A stretch of 64,000 bases of DNA from Thermobifida alba. GTDB taxonomy: Bacteria > Actinomycetota > Actinomycetes > Streptosporangiales > Streptosporangiaceae. The position numbers and the translations under genes are program-made. Below the pieces are notes generated by a model. It saw only the letters and a program-made list of their open reading frames with translations. It searched no databases and had not been told where the DNA came from. The first letter of the stretch is position 1. The number at the start of each line of letters is the position of its first letter. This document shows, in pieces, positions 1-11,725 of the stretch. The stretch lies in contig NZ_CP051627.1 of assembly GCF_023208015.1 (NCBI RefSeq), positions 2,356,001 through 2,420,000 of the forward strand, read 5' to 3'.

Positions 1-879
1 CTCGGTCAGTTCCTGCCCGAAACGCAGGTCGGGCTTGTCGGAGCCGAAACGGTCCATCGCCTCGGCGAACGGCATGCGCCGGAACGGTCGAGGCAGTTCG
101 ATGCCGCGTATGTCCCGCAGCAGTCGGGTGAACAGCGTCTCGCCGATCGCGAAGAGGTCCTCCTCGTCGACGAAGCTCATCTCGATGTCGATCTGGGTGA
201 ACTCCGGCTGCCGGTCCGCGCGGAAGTCCTCGTCCCGGAAGCAGCGCGTCAGCTGGTAGTACCGCTCCATGCCGCCCACCATGAGCAGCTGCTTGAACAG
301 CTGCGGGGACTGCGGCAGGGCGTACCAGTGCCCCGGTTGCAGACGCACCGGCACCAGGAAGTCCCGGGCCCCCTCGGGGGTGGAACGGGTCAGGTACGGC
401 GTCTCGACGTACACGAAACCGTTCTCGTTCATGACCTGGTGGGCGATGTAGGTCGCCCGGGAGCGGACGCGCAGCGCCTCGGCCGTCTCCGGGCGGCGCA
501 TGTCCAGGTAGCGGTAGCGCAGCCGGGCCTCCTCGGAGACCTCCTGGGTCCCGTCGAGCGGGAACGGCAGCGGCGCCGCCTCGCTCAGGACCTCGATGCG
601 GGAGGCGACGACCTCGATCGCGCCGGTGGGGATGTCGGGGTTCTCGTTGCCCTCGGGCCGGACCCGGACCGTACCGGTCACCTTGACGCAGTACTCCGAA
701 CGGAGGTCGTGGGCGAGTTCGTCCTCGCGGACCACGACCTGGACGACACCTGAGGCGTCACGCAGGTCGAGGAAGACCACTCCGCCGTGGTCGCGGCGGC
801 GGGCCACCCAGCCCGCCAGGACCACGGTCTCGTCGACGTGTTCGGCGCGTAGCGTGCCCGCCTCGTGTGTGCGGATCAA
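1..879 (-). CDS. aspS: Aspartyl-tRNA synthetase, N-terminal part (gene runs off the left edge)
   Basis: Class II aminoacyl-tRNA synthetase that charges tRNA-Asp in the cytoplasm. The 293 visible codons begin [10 protein letters not shown] and hold the N-terminal OB-fold anticodon-binding domain (about residues 1-110, with [11 protein letters not shown]). The start of the catalytic core follows, with [15 protein letters not shown] (motif 2 region) and a bacterial AspRS signature ending [10 protein letters not shown]. The start is a TTG at 879: it has AAGGAG 6-7 bases upstream and no in-frame ATG gives a sensible N terminus. The rest of the core and the C terminus lie outside the window. The next gene upstream is an MBL hydrolase; hisS, usual here in actinobacteria, is missing. 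Confidence 0.95.
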   Translation of the reverse strand, partial: MIRTHEAGTLRAEHVDETVVLAGWVARRRDHGGVVFLDLRDASGVVQVVVREDELAHDLRSEYCVKVTGTVRVRPEGNENPDIPTGAIEVVASRIEVLSEAAPLPFPLDGTQEVSEEARLRYRYLDMRRPETAEALRVRSRATYIAHQVMNENGFVYVETPYLTRSTPEGARDFLVPVRLQPGHWYALPQSPQLFKQLLMVGGMERYYQLTRCFRDEDFRADRQPEFTQIDIEMSFVDEEDLFAIGETLFTRLLRDIRGIELPRPFRRMPFAEAMDRFGSDKPDLRFGQELTE

Positions 880-937
880 CGGGGTTCTCCTTCAGCGGTC
901 TCGGAATGTCGCAGTGGTTGCCTGATGCGTGCGGTCG

Positions 938-963
938 ACCGGCTTCGCGGCCGCGAAGCCGGT
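938..963. terminator. 26-nt perfect palindrome between the MBL hydrolase gene and aspS
   Basis: A 13-nt arm (accggcttcgcgg) is followed at once by its exact reverse complement. It lies downstream of the MBL hydrolase stop and about 60 nt before the aspS start, both on the minus strand. There is no T tract, so it may be a GC-rich actinobacterial terminator, an attenuator or a protein-binding site. Confidence 0.5.
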
Positions 964-1074
964 GCCGGTATCTCGTCTCCGCGGCGGCTGTGCTCCCGAC
1001 ACCGCATGCGAGGCGATGCTGCTGGTCATGGTCTGTTCTTCCGGTCCTTGCGCTGCGCGGGGCGGATGTGGTGC

Positions 1075-1749
1075 CTACAGTCCGCGCAGGAAGGGGTTGG
1101 TGGCGCGTTCGCGGCCGACGGTGGTGCGCGGGCCGTGTCCGGGAAGGACCACGGTGTCGTCCGCGCGGCTCAGGCAGACGCGGGAGAGGCTGCGCAGGAT
1201 CTCCGCGTGGTCGCCGCCGGGGAAGTCGGTGCGGCCGATGGACCCGGCGAACAGCAGGTCGCCGGTGAGCAGCACCTCGGGGGTGTCCCCGGTCGCGGGC
1301 AGCGCATAGACGACCGACCCGGGCGTGTGCCCGGGGGCGTGCGCCACGGTGATCTCCAGGCCCGCCAGGCGCAGGACCTGTCCGTCGGCGACCTCCACCA
1401 CCCGTTCCGGTTCGCGCAACTGCTCGTTGCCGAACAGCGCCGCCAGCTGCGCGGCCAGTCCCGGGTCCACGCCCCGGGCCGGATCGCTCAGCAGCGGGCG
1501 GTCCGCCGCGTGCGCGTACGCCGCGACGTCGTGGGTCCGGCACACCTGGGCGGCCGACCACACGTGGTCGAAGTGGCCGTGGGTGAGCAGGACCGCGGCC
1601 GGGGTCAGCGCGTACTCGTCCAGCAGTTTGGCCACTCCCTCGGCGGCCTGCTGGCCCGGATCGACGATGACGCACTCCGCTTCCGCGGCCGGGGCGACCA
1701 CGTAGCAGTTCGCCGCGAGCGGTCCGGCGGGGAAGTCTGCGATGAGCAC
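1075..1749 (-). CDS. MBL-fold hydrolase (glyoxalase II-like)
   Basis: Metallo-beta-lactamase-fold hydrolase of the hydroxyacylglutathione hydrolase-like group that sits beside rel and aspS/hisS in many actinobacteria; the natural substrate is unknown. The zinc-binding motif THGHFDH is present, followed by the distal ligands in HAPGHTPGS, the GD of LLTGDLLFAGSIGRTDFPGG, and PGHGPRTT. Length is about 224 residues from the GTG at 1749, typical of the family. The frame stays open to 1881, but the added N terminus (basic, proline-rich) does not look like protein. No strong ribosome-binding site fixes the start. A distant paralogue lies at 37697-38350. Confidence 0.85.
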   Translation of the reverse strand: MLIADFPAGPLAANCYVVAPAAEAECVIVDPGQQAAEGVAKLLDEYALTPAAVLLTHGHFDHVWSAAQVCRTHDVAAYAHAADRPLLSDPARGVDPGLAAQLAALFGNEQLREPERVVEVADGQVLRLAGLEITVAHAPGHTPGSVVYALPATGDTPEVLLTGDLLFAGSIGRTDFPGGDHAEILRSLSRVCLSRADDTVVLPGHGPRTTVGRERATNPFLRGL

Positions 1750-2186
1750 GGTCTGCGCTGACCTCGTTTCCAGAGCGGGGACGCTGTCGGTTACCTCATG
1801 AGCGTACCGACGCGGTGACGGTTGTGGCGACTTGGTACGGCCGGTCGGCGCGGAGCGGGACGGAACCGGCGGGCCGGGCATACCCAGGACTGGTCACTCT
1901 GCTGCCCCAATTCATCACCATTCGGTCACCACGCTGCCCGTGACTCTTTGCCAAACGCCGTGACGGTGTCATATTGGTCCCTGCCCGGACCACGTGTGGC
2001 CGAACGGCCGGCCCGGGCGGCGACATCACAGGTCGATCCGGCGGATACGGGTAGATTCGTTCCCATACACGTGCCAACGCGCCGTCGCTCCGGCGGGAGA
2101 TCACGTCTCGGCCGCAGTGCTGGTGGCACGCTGCCACGACCATACGGACCTGACGAGCATCAGGCTCATCACATCAGGAGGACACG
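1750..2186. other. Divergent promoter region, no gene seen
   Basis: A 437-bp gap between the divergent MBL hydrolase and DUF349 genes. It is less GC-rich around 1905-1985. A possible plus-strand promoter reads TTGCCA then about 16 nt then CATATT near 1950-1975; this is a weak match. A short inverted repeat, gtggca-cgc-tgccac, lies near 2125-2139. I see no convincing small gene. Confidence 0.4.
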
Positions 2187-3419
2187 GTGACCACGGACCC
2201 CTGGGGCCGCGTAGACGACGACGGCACGGTCTATGTGCGCACGAGCGAGGGCGAACGTGTCGTCGGGTCATGGCAGGCGGGGGCGCCCGAGGAGGCCCTC
2301 GCCTTCTTCAAGCGCAAGTACGAATCGCTGCTGACCGAAGTGGAACTGCTGGAGAAGCGTCTGGCCACCACCGACCTGTCCGCCGCGCAGGCGCTGGCGA
2401 GCGTGCAGAAGCTGCGTGACGCCGTGACCGAGGCGAAGGCCGTCGGCGACCTGGACTCCCTGGCCCGGCGCCTGGACGTGCTCACCGAACGGGTCGAGCA
2501 GCGCCGGATCGAGCAGAAGCAGGCCCAGGAGGAGGCCCGCGCCCAAGCCCGCGAGATCAAGGAACGCATCGTCGCCGAGGCCGAGCGGGTGGCCGAGGAG
2601 ACGACGCACTGGAAGACCGGCGGTGAGCGCATGCGCCAGCTCATCGACGAGTGGAAGGCCGCGCCGCGCGCCGACCGCGCCACCGAGCAGGCGCTGTGGA
2701 AGCGCATGTCCGCCGCGCGCAACGCCTTCTCCAAGCGGCGCAAGGCGTACTTCGCCGGCCTGGACGAGCAGCGTGAGCAGGTGCGCGAGGTCAAGGAGCG
2801 GATCGTCGCGGAGGCCGAGGCGATCGCCGACTCCACCGACTGGGGCCCCACCGCGGGCCGCTACCGCGAGCTGATGCAGCAGTGGAAGTCCGCGGGCCGC
2901 GCCGACCGCGCCACCGAGGACGCGCTGTGGGAACGCTTCAAGAGCGCCCAGGACCGCTTCTTCACGGCCCGCAACGCGGTGTTCGCCGAACGCGACGCGG
3001 AGCTGCGCGGCAACGCCGAGATCAAGGAGAAGCTGCTGGAGGAGGCCCGGGAGGCGCTGCTTCCGGTGACCGACCCGCGCGAAGCCCGCGTGAGGCTGCG
3101 CGACTTCCAGGAGCGCTGGGAGGAGGCCGGTCCGGCACCGCGTGACGTCCGGGACCGCCTGGAGGGGGCCTTCCGCAGGATCGAGGAGGCGGTGCGCAGG
3201 GCCGAGGAGCAGGAGTGGCAGCGCACCAATCCCGAGGCGCGTGCCCGCGCCGAGGCGACCATCGCGCAGCTGCGCGACTCCATCGAGACGCTGGAGAAGC
3301 AGCTGGCCGACGCCCGGGAGGCCGGCGACGAGCGCAGGGCGAGCCAGGCGCAGGAGTCGCTGGACGCCCGGCGGGCGTGGCTGGCCGAAGCCGAGCGGGC
3401 GCTGGCGGAGATGAGCTAG
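2187..3419 (+). CDS. DUF349 coiled-coil protein
   Basis: Cytoplasmic protein of 410 residues built from repeated DUF349 modules: E-rich helices with the recurring pattern W(K)x-tG-R..L...WK.apRadraTe..LW.rf..ar..Ff..R, near residues 145-205, 215-285 and 290-370. A coiled coil precedes them (about 45-130) and another ends the protein (345-410). No catalytic motif is visible. Homologues are widespread next to rel in actinobacteria, but the function is unproven. The GTG start is fixed by an AGGAGGA just upstream. It converges on the cupin gene across a 14-bp hairpin. Confidence 0.9.
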   Translation: MTTDPWGRVDDDGTVYVRTSEGERVVGSWQAGAPEEALAFFKRKYESLLTEVELLEKRLATTDLSAAQALASVQKLRDAVTEAKAVGDLDSLARRLDVLTERVEQRRIEQKQAQEEARAQAREIKERIVAEAERVAEETTHWKTGGERMRQLIDEWKAAPRADRATEQALWKRMSAARNAFSKRRKAYFAGLDEQREQVREVKERIVAEAEAIADSTDWGPTAGRYRELMQQWKSAGRADRATEDALWERFKSAQDRFFTARNAVFAERDAELRGNAEIKEKLLEEAREALLPVTDPREARVRLRDFQERWEEAGPAPRDVRDRLEGAFRRIEEAVRRAEEQEWQRTNPEARARAEATIAQLRDSIETLEKQLADAREAGDERRASQAQESLDARRAWLAEAERALAEMS

Positions 3420-3440
3420 GAGCCGCTCGCGACGATCCGT

Positions 3441-3477
3441 GGTGGACCGCGTCCGCGGAGGCGGGACGCGGTCCACC
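3441..3477. terminator. Bidirectional hairpin between convergent genes
   Basis: A 14-bp perfect stem (ggtggaccgcgtcc paired with its reverse complement) around a 9-nt loop, placed between the stop codons of the DUF349 gene (plus) and the cupin gene (minus). A shared terminator is the likely role. Confidence 0.65.
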
Positions 3478-3494
3478 GCGTCGCCGCCGCGCAG

Positions 3495-3878
3495 TCACGT
3501 GGCCTGCTGCTCCTGGCGTCGGCGGCGGCTGACCTCCTCGGGGGGCTCGTCGTTCATCACCACGGTCAGCAGGATCGCGGAGTCGGCCAGCGCGGCCACC
3601 GCGTGCCGGGCCTCCGGGACGATGATCATGTCCCCGGAGCGCGCCTCCCAGGCGTCGTCCCCGGCGGTGAGACGCACCCTGCCGCGCAGCACCTGGAGGG
3701 TGCTCTGCCCGGGATTGGGGTGCTCGGACAACTCCGCTCCCTCCCGCATCGCGATCACGGTCTGGCGCAGGGAGCGCTCGTGCCCCCCGTAGACGGTGCT
3801 GGCGCTGCGTCCCGCCGAGGAGTCGAGGGCGAGTCGGAGCTGGTGGTCGGCGAGCGCGTCCAGTGAGAGTTTCTGCAT
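3495..3878 (-). CDS. Small cupin-domain protein
   Basis: A 127-residue single-domain cupin. The beta-barrel pattern is visible: AMREGAELSEHPNPGQSTLQVLRGRVRL in motif 1 and GDMIIVPEARHAV in motif 2, with the conserved histidines H52-type and H in EARHAV as likely metal ligands. The C-terminal tail is basic and glutamine-rich. Such proteins often bind a metal and a small carboxylate, but no substrate can be read here. It lies downstream of rel on the same strand with a 48-bp gap and may be read through from it. Confidence 0.85.
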   Translation of the reverse strand: MQKLSLDALADHQLRLALDSSAGRSASTVYGGHERSLRQTVIAMREGAELSEHPNPGQSTLQVLRGRVRLTAGDDAWEARSGDMIIVPEARHAVAALADSAILLTVVMNDEPPEEVSRRRRQEQQAT

Positions 3879-3926
3879 ACCGTCAGTCTGCGCGATGGCC
3901 TCGCCGGACAGAATGTGACACTCCGT

Positions 3927-6380
<2,454 letters not shown>

Positions 6381-6595
6381 TGGGCACCCTCCCGCGGCTG
6401 AGCCGGCGAGGCCGCCACCACGCCGGACGGTTCGTACAGGCCGAGACGATGGGACGTGGCTGTCGCCATTCGACGCACCGGTTCGATGAGCGTGCGGGCG
6501 CCTGGGCGCCCGTATGTCCTTCCAACGCGATGCCGCGGTACCGTCATTCCCAGTCTAGGCCCCCGCACCAGGTGGTGGGCGGTGCCCTGCCGGGA

Positions 6596-7126
6596 TCAGA
6601 CCGTAGCCAGTACCCGCAGGTCGACGTCGGCCAGTCTCTCGCGTCCCTTGAGGAATCCGAGTTCCAGGAGGACCGAGAATTCCACGACGGTACCACCTGC
6701 CCGTCGGATCAGGTCCACCGCGGCCCGTCCAGTGCCTCCGGTGGCGAGCACGTCGTCGACGACGAGCACTCGGCTTCCCGGGGTGACCGCGTCGGCGTGC
6801 ATCTCGACGGTGGCGGTACCGTACTCCAGATCATAGGACTCGGCGAGAGTCTGCGCGGGAAGTTTCCCCGCTTTGCGCAGGGGGACGAACCCCGCCCCCA
6901 GCCGCACCGCCGCGGGCGCGCCGAAGATGAAACCGCGTGCTTCGAGTCCGGCGACCAGGTCGATCCCCCTGCCCTGCAGCGGTTCGACGAGGGCGTCGAC
7001 GACCGTGGCCAGGCCGGCGGGATGGGCGAGCAGCGGGGTGATGTCCTTGAAGACCACACCGGGCTGCGGATAGTCGGGAACGTCACGGACGTACCGGTCG
7101 ATCAGCGTCTTCACGTCAGCGGTCAT
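6596..7126 (-). CDS. apt: Adenine phosphoribosyltransferase
   Basis: Purine salvage enzyme that makes AMP and pyrophosphate from adenine and PRPP. At 176 residues it has normal length. The PRPP-binding loop reads VLVVDDVLATGGT, preceded by the FKDITPLL and GLEARGFIFG motifs typical of Apt. It is 215 bp upstream of rel on the same strand and directly follows yajC, where secF would normally be found. Confidence 0.95.
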   Translation of the reverse strand: MTADVKTLIDRYVRDVPDYPQPGVVFKDITPLLAHPAGLATVVDALVEPLQGRGIDLVAGLEARGFIFGAPAAVRLGAGFVPLRKAGKLPAQTLAESYDLEYGTATVEMHADAVTPGSRVLVVDDVLATGGTGRAAVDLIRRAGGTVVEFSVLLELGFLKGRERLADVDLRVLATV

Positions 7127-7216
7127 GGGTGGACGGCTTTCTCGGTCTGGTGGGGGTGGGCGGTACCGGTCGCCGGGTGCGGTCCGGTACCGGGGACTGC
7201 GGTGCGGGGCGGCCGC

Positions 7217-7591
7217 TCAGGCGCCGTCCCGGCCGCCGCCGAAGTCGGGGCGGTCCTCCGGCGGGGTGGTGTCGTCGGGCTCCTGGGGGGAGATGATCTC
7301 CCCCACTCCGCCCTTGACCATGCGGATGCGGGTCCCCGGGGAGATCTCCAGTTCGACGTCGTCGTCGTGGACCTCGACGACGGTGGCGTAGATGCCCGCC
7401 TTCGTCAGCACCTCGGTCCCCGGGGTCAGCGAGTTCTGCATCTGCATCTCCTGCTGCCGGCGCTTCTGCTGCGGGCGGAAGAACAGCAGGTAGAAGACGA
7501 CGATGATGAGGGCGAACATCAGCAGTTGGCTGACCAGGCCCGCGCTCTGGTTCTGCGGCTGCTGTTCTGCGAGAGTGATCAGGCCCTGCAC
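7217..7591 (-). CDS. yajC: Preprotein translocase accessory subunit YajC
   Basis: Small single-span membrane protein that joins SecDF-YidC around the Sec translocon. The hydrophobic segment LLMFALIIVVFYLLFF (about residues 23-38) is followed by the family signature RPQQKRRQQEMQ and a KRR-type basic patch. The soluble KOW-like part (GTEVLTKAGIYATVVEV) is intact and the tail is acidic. It is 124 residues long. secD and secF normally follow in the same operon; here apt follows after 90 bp. Confidence 0.9.
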   Translation of the reverse strand: MQGLITLAEQQPQNQSAGLVSQLLMFALIIVVFYLLFFRPQQKRRQQEMQMQNSLTPGTEVLTKAGIYATVVEVHDDDVELEISPGTRIRMVKGGVGEIISPQEPDDTTPPEDRPDFGGGRDGA

Positions 7592-7730
7592 GGGGCGTCC
7601 TTTCTGGGTCTTCGTGGCCGCGCCGACCGGTGGACGCGGCTGCGGCCGGAGGCACGCTCGCCGTCAACGAACGGTTCGGCCCGGAGGTTCCCCTCCGAGC
7701 GGGGCGCGTGCGGTCGCCTGTGCTGCCAGC

Positions 7731-8786
7731 CTACGGCTCCTCGTCGGTGTCGAACAGGGCGGCCGCCCCGAAAGCGGCGTCGGGCGGCGGGGTGAGCCCC
7801 ATGTGCGTCCAGGCCTGGGGGGTGGCGACCCGGCCGCGCGGGGTGCGGGCGACGAAGCCCGAGCGGACGAGGAAGGGCTCGGCGACGACCTCCACGGTCT
7901 CGGGCTCCTCCCCCACCGACACCGCGAGGGTGGACAGGCCCACGGGGCCGCCCCGGAAGCGGCGCAGCAGCGCGTCCAGCACGGCGCGGTCGAGGCGGTC
8001 CAGCCCCTCGTCGTCGACCTCGTAGAGGTTGAGCGCGGCGCGGGCGCTGTCCAGGGTCAGCCGTCCGTCGCCGCGGACCTCGGCGTAGTCGCGGACCCGG
8101 CGCAGCAGCCGGTTGGCGATGCGGGGGGTGCCGCGGGAGCGGCGGGCGATCTCGGCCGCGGCGTCGTCGGCCAGGTGGACTCCCAGCAGGCGGGCGGAGC
8201 GGCGCAGGATGACCTCCAGCTCCTCGGGCCGGTAGAAGTCCATGTGCGCGACGAACCCGAACCGGTCGCGCAGCGGGGCGGGCAGCATCCCGGCCCGGGT
8301 GGTGGCGCCGACGAGGGTGAACGGGGCGATGTCCAGGGGGATCGCGGTGGCTCCCGGTCCCTTGCCGACGACGACGTCGACCCGGAAGTCCTCCATGGCG
8401 ACGTAGAGCATCTCCTCGGCAGGGCGGGCCATGCGGTGGATCTCGTCGAGGAACAGCACCTCGCCCTCGCGCAGGGTGGACAGGACCGCGGCGAGGTCCC
8501 CGGACCGTTCGATGGCGGGGCCGGAGGTGATGCGCAGCGGGGCGCCCAGCTCGGCCGCGATGATCATGGCCAGGGTGGTCTTGCCGAGTCCGGGGCCGCC
8601 CGACATCAGGATGTGGTCGGGCGCCCTGCCGCGCTGCTGGGCGCTGCGCAGCACCAGGGAGAGCTGTTCGCGGACGCGGTCCTGGCCGACGAACTCGTCG
8701 AGGGTGCGGGGGCGCAGGGCGCCTTCGATGGCGTGCTCGTCCAGGTCGGCCTCTGGCGACACCAGGTCCCGTTCGTGTTCGCTCAT
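7731..8786 (-). CDS. ruvB: Holliday junction branch-migration helicase RuvB
   Basis: AAA+ motor that drives branch migration with RuvA during recombinational repair. It has 351 residues: Walker [10 protein letters not shown], Walker [10 protein letters not shown], sensor 1 GATTRAG, an arginine-finger region PLRDRFG, and a C-terminal winged helix ([13 protein letters not shown]). The tail is slightly longer than in E. coli. ruvA lies 14 bp upstream, so ruvC-ruvA-ruvB form one unit. Confidence 0.97.
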   Translation of the reverse strand: MSEHERDLVSPEADLDEHAIEGALRPRTLDEFVGQDRVREQLSLVLRSAQQRGRAPDHILMSGGPGLGKTTLAMIIAAELGAPLRITSGPAIERSGDLAAVLSTLREGEVLFLDEIHRMARPAEEMLYVAMEDFRVDVVVGKGPGATAIPLDIAPFTLVGATTRAGMLPAPLRDRFGFVAHMDFYRPEELEVILRRSARLLGVHLADDAAAEIARRSRGTPRIANRLLRRVRDYAEVRGDGRLTLDSARAALNLYEVDDEGLDRLDRAVLDALLRRFRGGPVGLSTLAVSVGEEPETVEVVAEPFLVRSGFVARTPRGRVATPQAWTHMGLTPPPDAAFGAAALFDTDEEP

Positions 8787-8800
8787 CGGCGTGCCCTCCT

Positions 8801-9412
8801 CTAGGCCCGGCTGAGTCTGCGCAGGGCGCTGCGCAGCAGCGCGGCGACGTCGGTCTGCTCGCCCGCCTCCGCGGCGACGGCGTCGGCGGCGGCCTCGGCC
8901 TCACGGGTCGACCAGCCCAGGTTGACCAGGCCGGAGACCACCTGCGGGCGCCACGGCAGGGAGGCGACCGGGGACGGCCGTCCGGCGGCGGCCGACTCGT
9001 CGCCGCCGACGGGCTCGCCGAGTTTGCCCTTCAGTTCCAGGACGATGCGCTGGGCGCCCTTCTTCCCGATACCCGGTACCCGGGTGAGCGCCGCGGTATC
9101 CTCCGCGGCGACGGCGCGGCGCAGCGCGTCGGGGGTGTGGACGGCGAGCATGGCCAGGGCGAGGCGCGGTCCGACCCCGCTGGCGGTCTGGAGGCGCTCG
9201 AAGGTGTCGCGTTCGTCGTCGTCGGCGAAACCGAACAGGGTGAGGGAGTCCTCCCGGACCACCAGTGCGGTGGCGACGGTGGCCTCCTCACCCACGTGCA
9301 ACCGGGCCAGGGTGGCCGGGGTGCAGTGCACGGTCATGCCGACCCCGCCCACGTCGATGACCGCGGTCCCGGCTCCGCGGGACGCGACCCGGCCGCTGAG
9401 GAACGCGATCAC
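8801..9412 (-). CDS. ruvA: Holliday junction-binding protein RuvA
   Basis: Tetrameric protein that holds four-way junctions for RuvB. The 203 residues show an N-terminal OB fold (MIAFLSGRV), two helix-hairpin-helix motifs ([13 protein letters not shown] and [16 protein letters not shown]), an acidic linker and a C-terminal UBA-like domain ([22 protein letters not shown]) that binds RuvB. The start codon is GTG. Confidence 0.96.
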   Translation of the reverse strand: MIAFLSGRVASRGAGTAVIDVGGVGMTVHCTPATLARLHVGEEATVATALVVREDSLTLFGFADDDERDTFERLQTASGVGPRLALAMLAVHTPDALRRAVAAEDTAALTRVPGIGKKGAQRIVLELKGKLGEPVGGDESAAAGRPSPVASLPWRPQVVSGLVNLGWSTREAEAAADAVAAEAGEQTDVAALLRSALRRLSRA

Positions 9413-9443
9413 GGTGCTGGTCTCCCTGCTGCTCTGCGGTGCT

Positions 9444-9992
9444 TCACCGACCGCCCGCCCGGCGGGCGGTCTCGATTCTGCGGGCGAACTCCTGGCGGGC
9501 CCGGGCGAGGTGGGCCTGGGCGTTGCCGCGCCACAGGTGGCAGATGGCCAGGGCCACCGCGTCGGCGGCGTCGGCGGGCCGGGGCGGGCCGTCCAGCCGC
9601 AGGATCCGCGCCACCATGACGCCCACCTGGGCTTTGTCGGCGCGCCCGCTTCCGGTGATGGCGGCCTTGACCTCGCTGGGCGTGTGCAGGGCGACGGGCA
9701 GGCCGCGGCGGGCGGCGCAGACCACGGCGACGGCGCCGGCCTGCGCGGTGCCCATGACGGTGCTGACGTTGTGCTGGGCGAAGACCCGTTCCACGGCGAC
9801 CGCGTCGGGCCGGTAGTCGTCGAGCCACTGCTCGATGCCCTGTTCGATGCCGAGCAGCCGCGCGGGGAGTTCGTCCTCGGCGGGGGTGCGCACGGTTCCC
9901 GCGGCGACCATGGTGAGCGCGCGGCCGACGGCGCCGTCGACCACGCCCACGCCGCACCGGGTCAGTCCCGGGTCGATTCCCAGTACGCGCAC
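9444..9992 (-). CDS. ruvC: Crossover junction endonuclease RuvC
   Basis: Resolvase that cuts Holliday junctions. About 182 residues from a GTG at 9992 with GGGGGAA just upstream. Catalytic carboxylates are visible in GIDPGLT (Asp near residue 7), VAVERVF (Glu) and [12 protein letters not shown] (two Asp). The frame stays open far upstream into yebC, but that part is not RuvC. It is followed by ruvA after 31 bp. Confidence 0.96.
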   Translation of the reverse strand: MRVLGIDPGLTRCGVGVVDGAVGRALTMVAAGTVRTPAEDELPARLLGIEQGIEQWLDDYRPDAVAVERVFAQHNVSTVMGTAQAGAVAVVCAARRGLPVALHTPSEVKAAITGSGRADKAQVGVMVARILRLDGPPRPADAADAVALAICHLWRGNAQAHLARARQEFARRIETARRAGGR

Positions 9993-10108
9993 GGTTCCCC
10001 CGTTTCTCGAACGCTCGTTCGCAGAGCCTACCCTCCGCGGCGTCCTCGGGCGTACCCGGGAACACGCGCGCCCCGGCGCGGGCCGGGGCGCGCGTGAGAG
10101 GCGGCGGA

Positions 10109-10858
10109 TCAGGCGATCTTCGCCATGACGTCGTCGGGGATGTCCGCGTTGGTGTAGACGTTCTGCACGTCGTCGGAGTCCTCCAGGGCGTCGACGAGGC
10201 GCAGCACCTTCCTGGCCCCCTCCTCGTCGAGGGGGACCTCCATGCTCGGCAGGAAGCTCACCTCGGCGGACTCGTACTCGATCCCGGCGTCCTGCAGGGC
10301 GGTGCGCACCGCGACGAGGTCGCTGGCCTCGCAGACGACCTCGAACGCCTCGCCCAGGTCGTTGACGTCCTCGGCGCCGGCTTCGAGCACCGCGAGGGTG
10401 ACGTCGTCCTCGGTGGTGCCCTCCTTGGGGACGATCACCACGCCCTTGCGGTTGAACAGGTAGGACACCGATCCCGCGTCGGCCATGGAGCCGCCGTTGC
10501 GGGTGACCGCCACGCGCACCTCGGAGGCGGCGCGGTTGCGGTTGTCGGTGAGGCACTCGACCAGCAGGGCGACACCGCCGGGGGCGTAGCCCTCGTACAT
10601 GACGGTCTGCCAGTCGGCGCCGCCGGCCTCCTCGCCGGCGCCGCGCTTGCGGGCGCGCTCGATGTTGTCCAGCGGGACCGAGTTCTTCTTGGCCTTCTGG
10701 ATGGCGTCGTAGAGCGTCGGGTTGCCGTCGGGGTCACCGCCGCCGGTGCGCGCCGCAACCTCGATGTTCTTGATCAGCTTTGCGAAGAGCTTGCCGCGCC
10801 TCGCGTCGATGACGGCCTTCTTGTGCTTGGTGGTGGCCCATTTGGAGTGGCCGGCCAT
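10109..10858 (-). CDS. yebC: YebC/PmpR family protein
   Basis: TACO1/YebC family, 249 residues, starting [18 protein letters not shown], the invariant family N terminus. Members have been described as transcriptional regulators and, more recently, as factors that ease ribosome stalling on proline-rich stretches; the sequence does not settle which applies. The pdxT stop codon lies 2 bp before its ATG, so the two are probably co-transcribed and coupled. The ruvCAB genes follow after 116 bp. Confidence 0.95.
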   Translation of the reverse strand: MAGHSKWATTKHKKAVIDARRGKLFAKLIKNIEVAARTGGGDPDGNPTLYDAIQKAKKNSVPLDNIERARKRGAGEEAGGADWQTVMYEGYAPGGVALLVECLTDNRNRAASEVRVAVTRNGGSMADAGSVSYLFNRKGVVIVPKEGTTEDDVTLAVLEAGAEDVNDLGEAFEVVCEASDLVAVRTALQDAGIEYESAEVSFLPSMEVPLDEEGARKVLRLVDALEDSDDVQNVYTNADIPDDVMAKIA

Positions 10859-10860
10859 GC

Positions 10861-11466
10861 CTATCCTTTCACCATGTCGACGAAGAGCCGGTGGACACGC
10901 GTGTCACCGGTGAGTTCGGGGTGGAACGAGGTCGCCAGCAGCCTCCCCTGCCGCACCGCAACGATCCTATCGGCCTGGTCTCCTCGGGGGACGCGCCCGA
11001 TCACCCGGGCGGCCGGGCCGACCGACTCGACCCAGGGGGCGCGGATGAAGACCGCCTCGACGGGTCCGCCGTCCACTCCGGTCACCTCGACCGGCGCCTC
11101 GAAGGAGGCGTTCTGGCGTCCGAAGGCGTTGCGCCGCACCGTCATGTCGATTCCGCCGATGGTCTGCTGACCGGGGACTCCGCCCTCGATGCGGTCGGCC
11201 AGCATGATCATGCCCGCGCAGGTGCCGAAGGCGGGCAGTCCCGAGGCGATGCGTTCACGCAGCGGTTCGAGCAGGTCGAAGGCGACGGCCAGGCGCCACA
11301 TGGTGGTGGACTCCCCGCCGGGGACGACCAGGCCGTCGACCGAGTCGAGTTCGTCGGGGCGGCGGATGCCGCGGGCGCGGGCGCCCGCGTGTTCCAGGGC
11401 GCGGACGTGTTCGCGGACACCGCCCTGGAGCGCGAGCACTCCGATGACGGGTGGGGCGGATGACAA
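10861..11466 (-). CDS. pdxT: Pyridoxal 5'-phosphate synthase glutaminase subunit
   Basis: Class I glutamine amidotransferase that feeds ammonia to PdxS. The 201 residues hold the oxyanion motif [17 protein letters not shown], the nucleophile Cys in [10 protein letters not shown], and the His-Glu pair in SFHPELTGD. The start is TTG at 11466 with GAGGT 6 bases upstream; no ATG fits. It is separated from pdxS by 260 bp that contain two hairpins, although the two genes are usually adjacent. Confidence 0.95.
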   Translation of the reverse strand: MSSAPPVIGVLALQGGVREHVRALEHAGARARGIRRPDELDSVDGLVVPGGESTTMWRLAVAFDLLEPLRERIASGLPAFGTCAGMIMLADRIEGGVPGQQTIGGIDMTVRRNAFGRQNASFEAPVEVTGVDGGPVEAVFIRAPWVESVGPAARVIGRVPRGDQADRIVAVRQGRLLATSFHPELTGDTRVHRLFVDMVKG

Positions 11467-11647
11467 GGGGCGACCTCGCTTGGCTGCTCGTGCTGCTCGG
11501 TCCGCCGACGTGCAGTTCGGCGGCGCGGGCCGGGCCCGAGACGCCGTCCCGCGTTCTCCAGGGTAGGCGGTGCGGCGGGACGGGAGGGACCGTGCGGAGG
11601 TCGCCGGCGTCGGATTCGGCGGCGCCGCTGTCCGTGCCGGGGAGTTC

Positions 11648-11673
11648 CCGGGGCACCGGGAGCGGTGCCCCGG
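11648..11673 (-). terminator. First of two hairpins in the pdxS-pdxT gap
   Basis: Perfect 10-bp stem (ccggggcacc / ggtgccccgg) with a 6-nt loop, immediately beside the larger palindrome at 11675. It lies downstream of pdxS on the minus strand and may end or attenuate transcription into pdxT. Confidence 0.5.
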
Positions 11674-11674
11674 A

Positions 11675-11714
11675 CAGGCGGGGCGCCCGGTGCCGGCACC
11701 GGGCGCCCCGCCTG
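11675..11714 (-). terminator. 40-nt perfect palindrome just after pdxS
   Basis: Two exact 20-nt arms (caggcggggcgcccggtgcc and its reverse complement) with no spacer begin 12 bp after the pdxS stop. As RNA it would form a very stable GC-rich hairpin. A pdxS terminator or an mRNA-processing or stability element is likely; no U tract follows. Confidence 0.6.
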
Positions 11715-11725
11715 CGGGAACGGGC

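Noticed and set aside
7116-7667. 183-codon frame spanning the yajC-apt junction as a possible SecDF remnant
   Set aside because: The translation is proline/arginine-rich shadow sequence of yajC in another frame, with no SecD or SecF motif.
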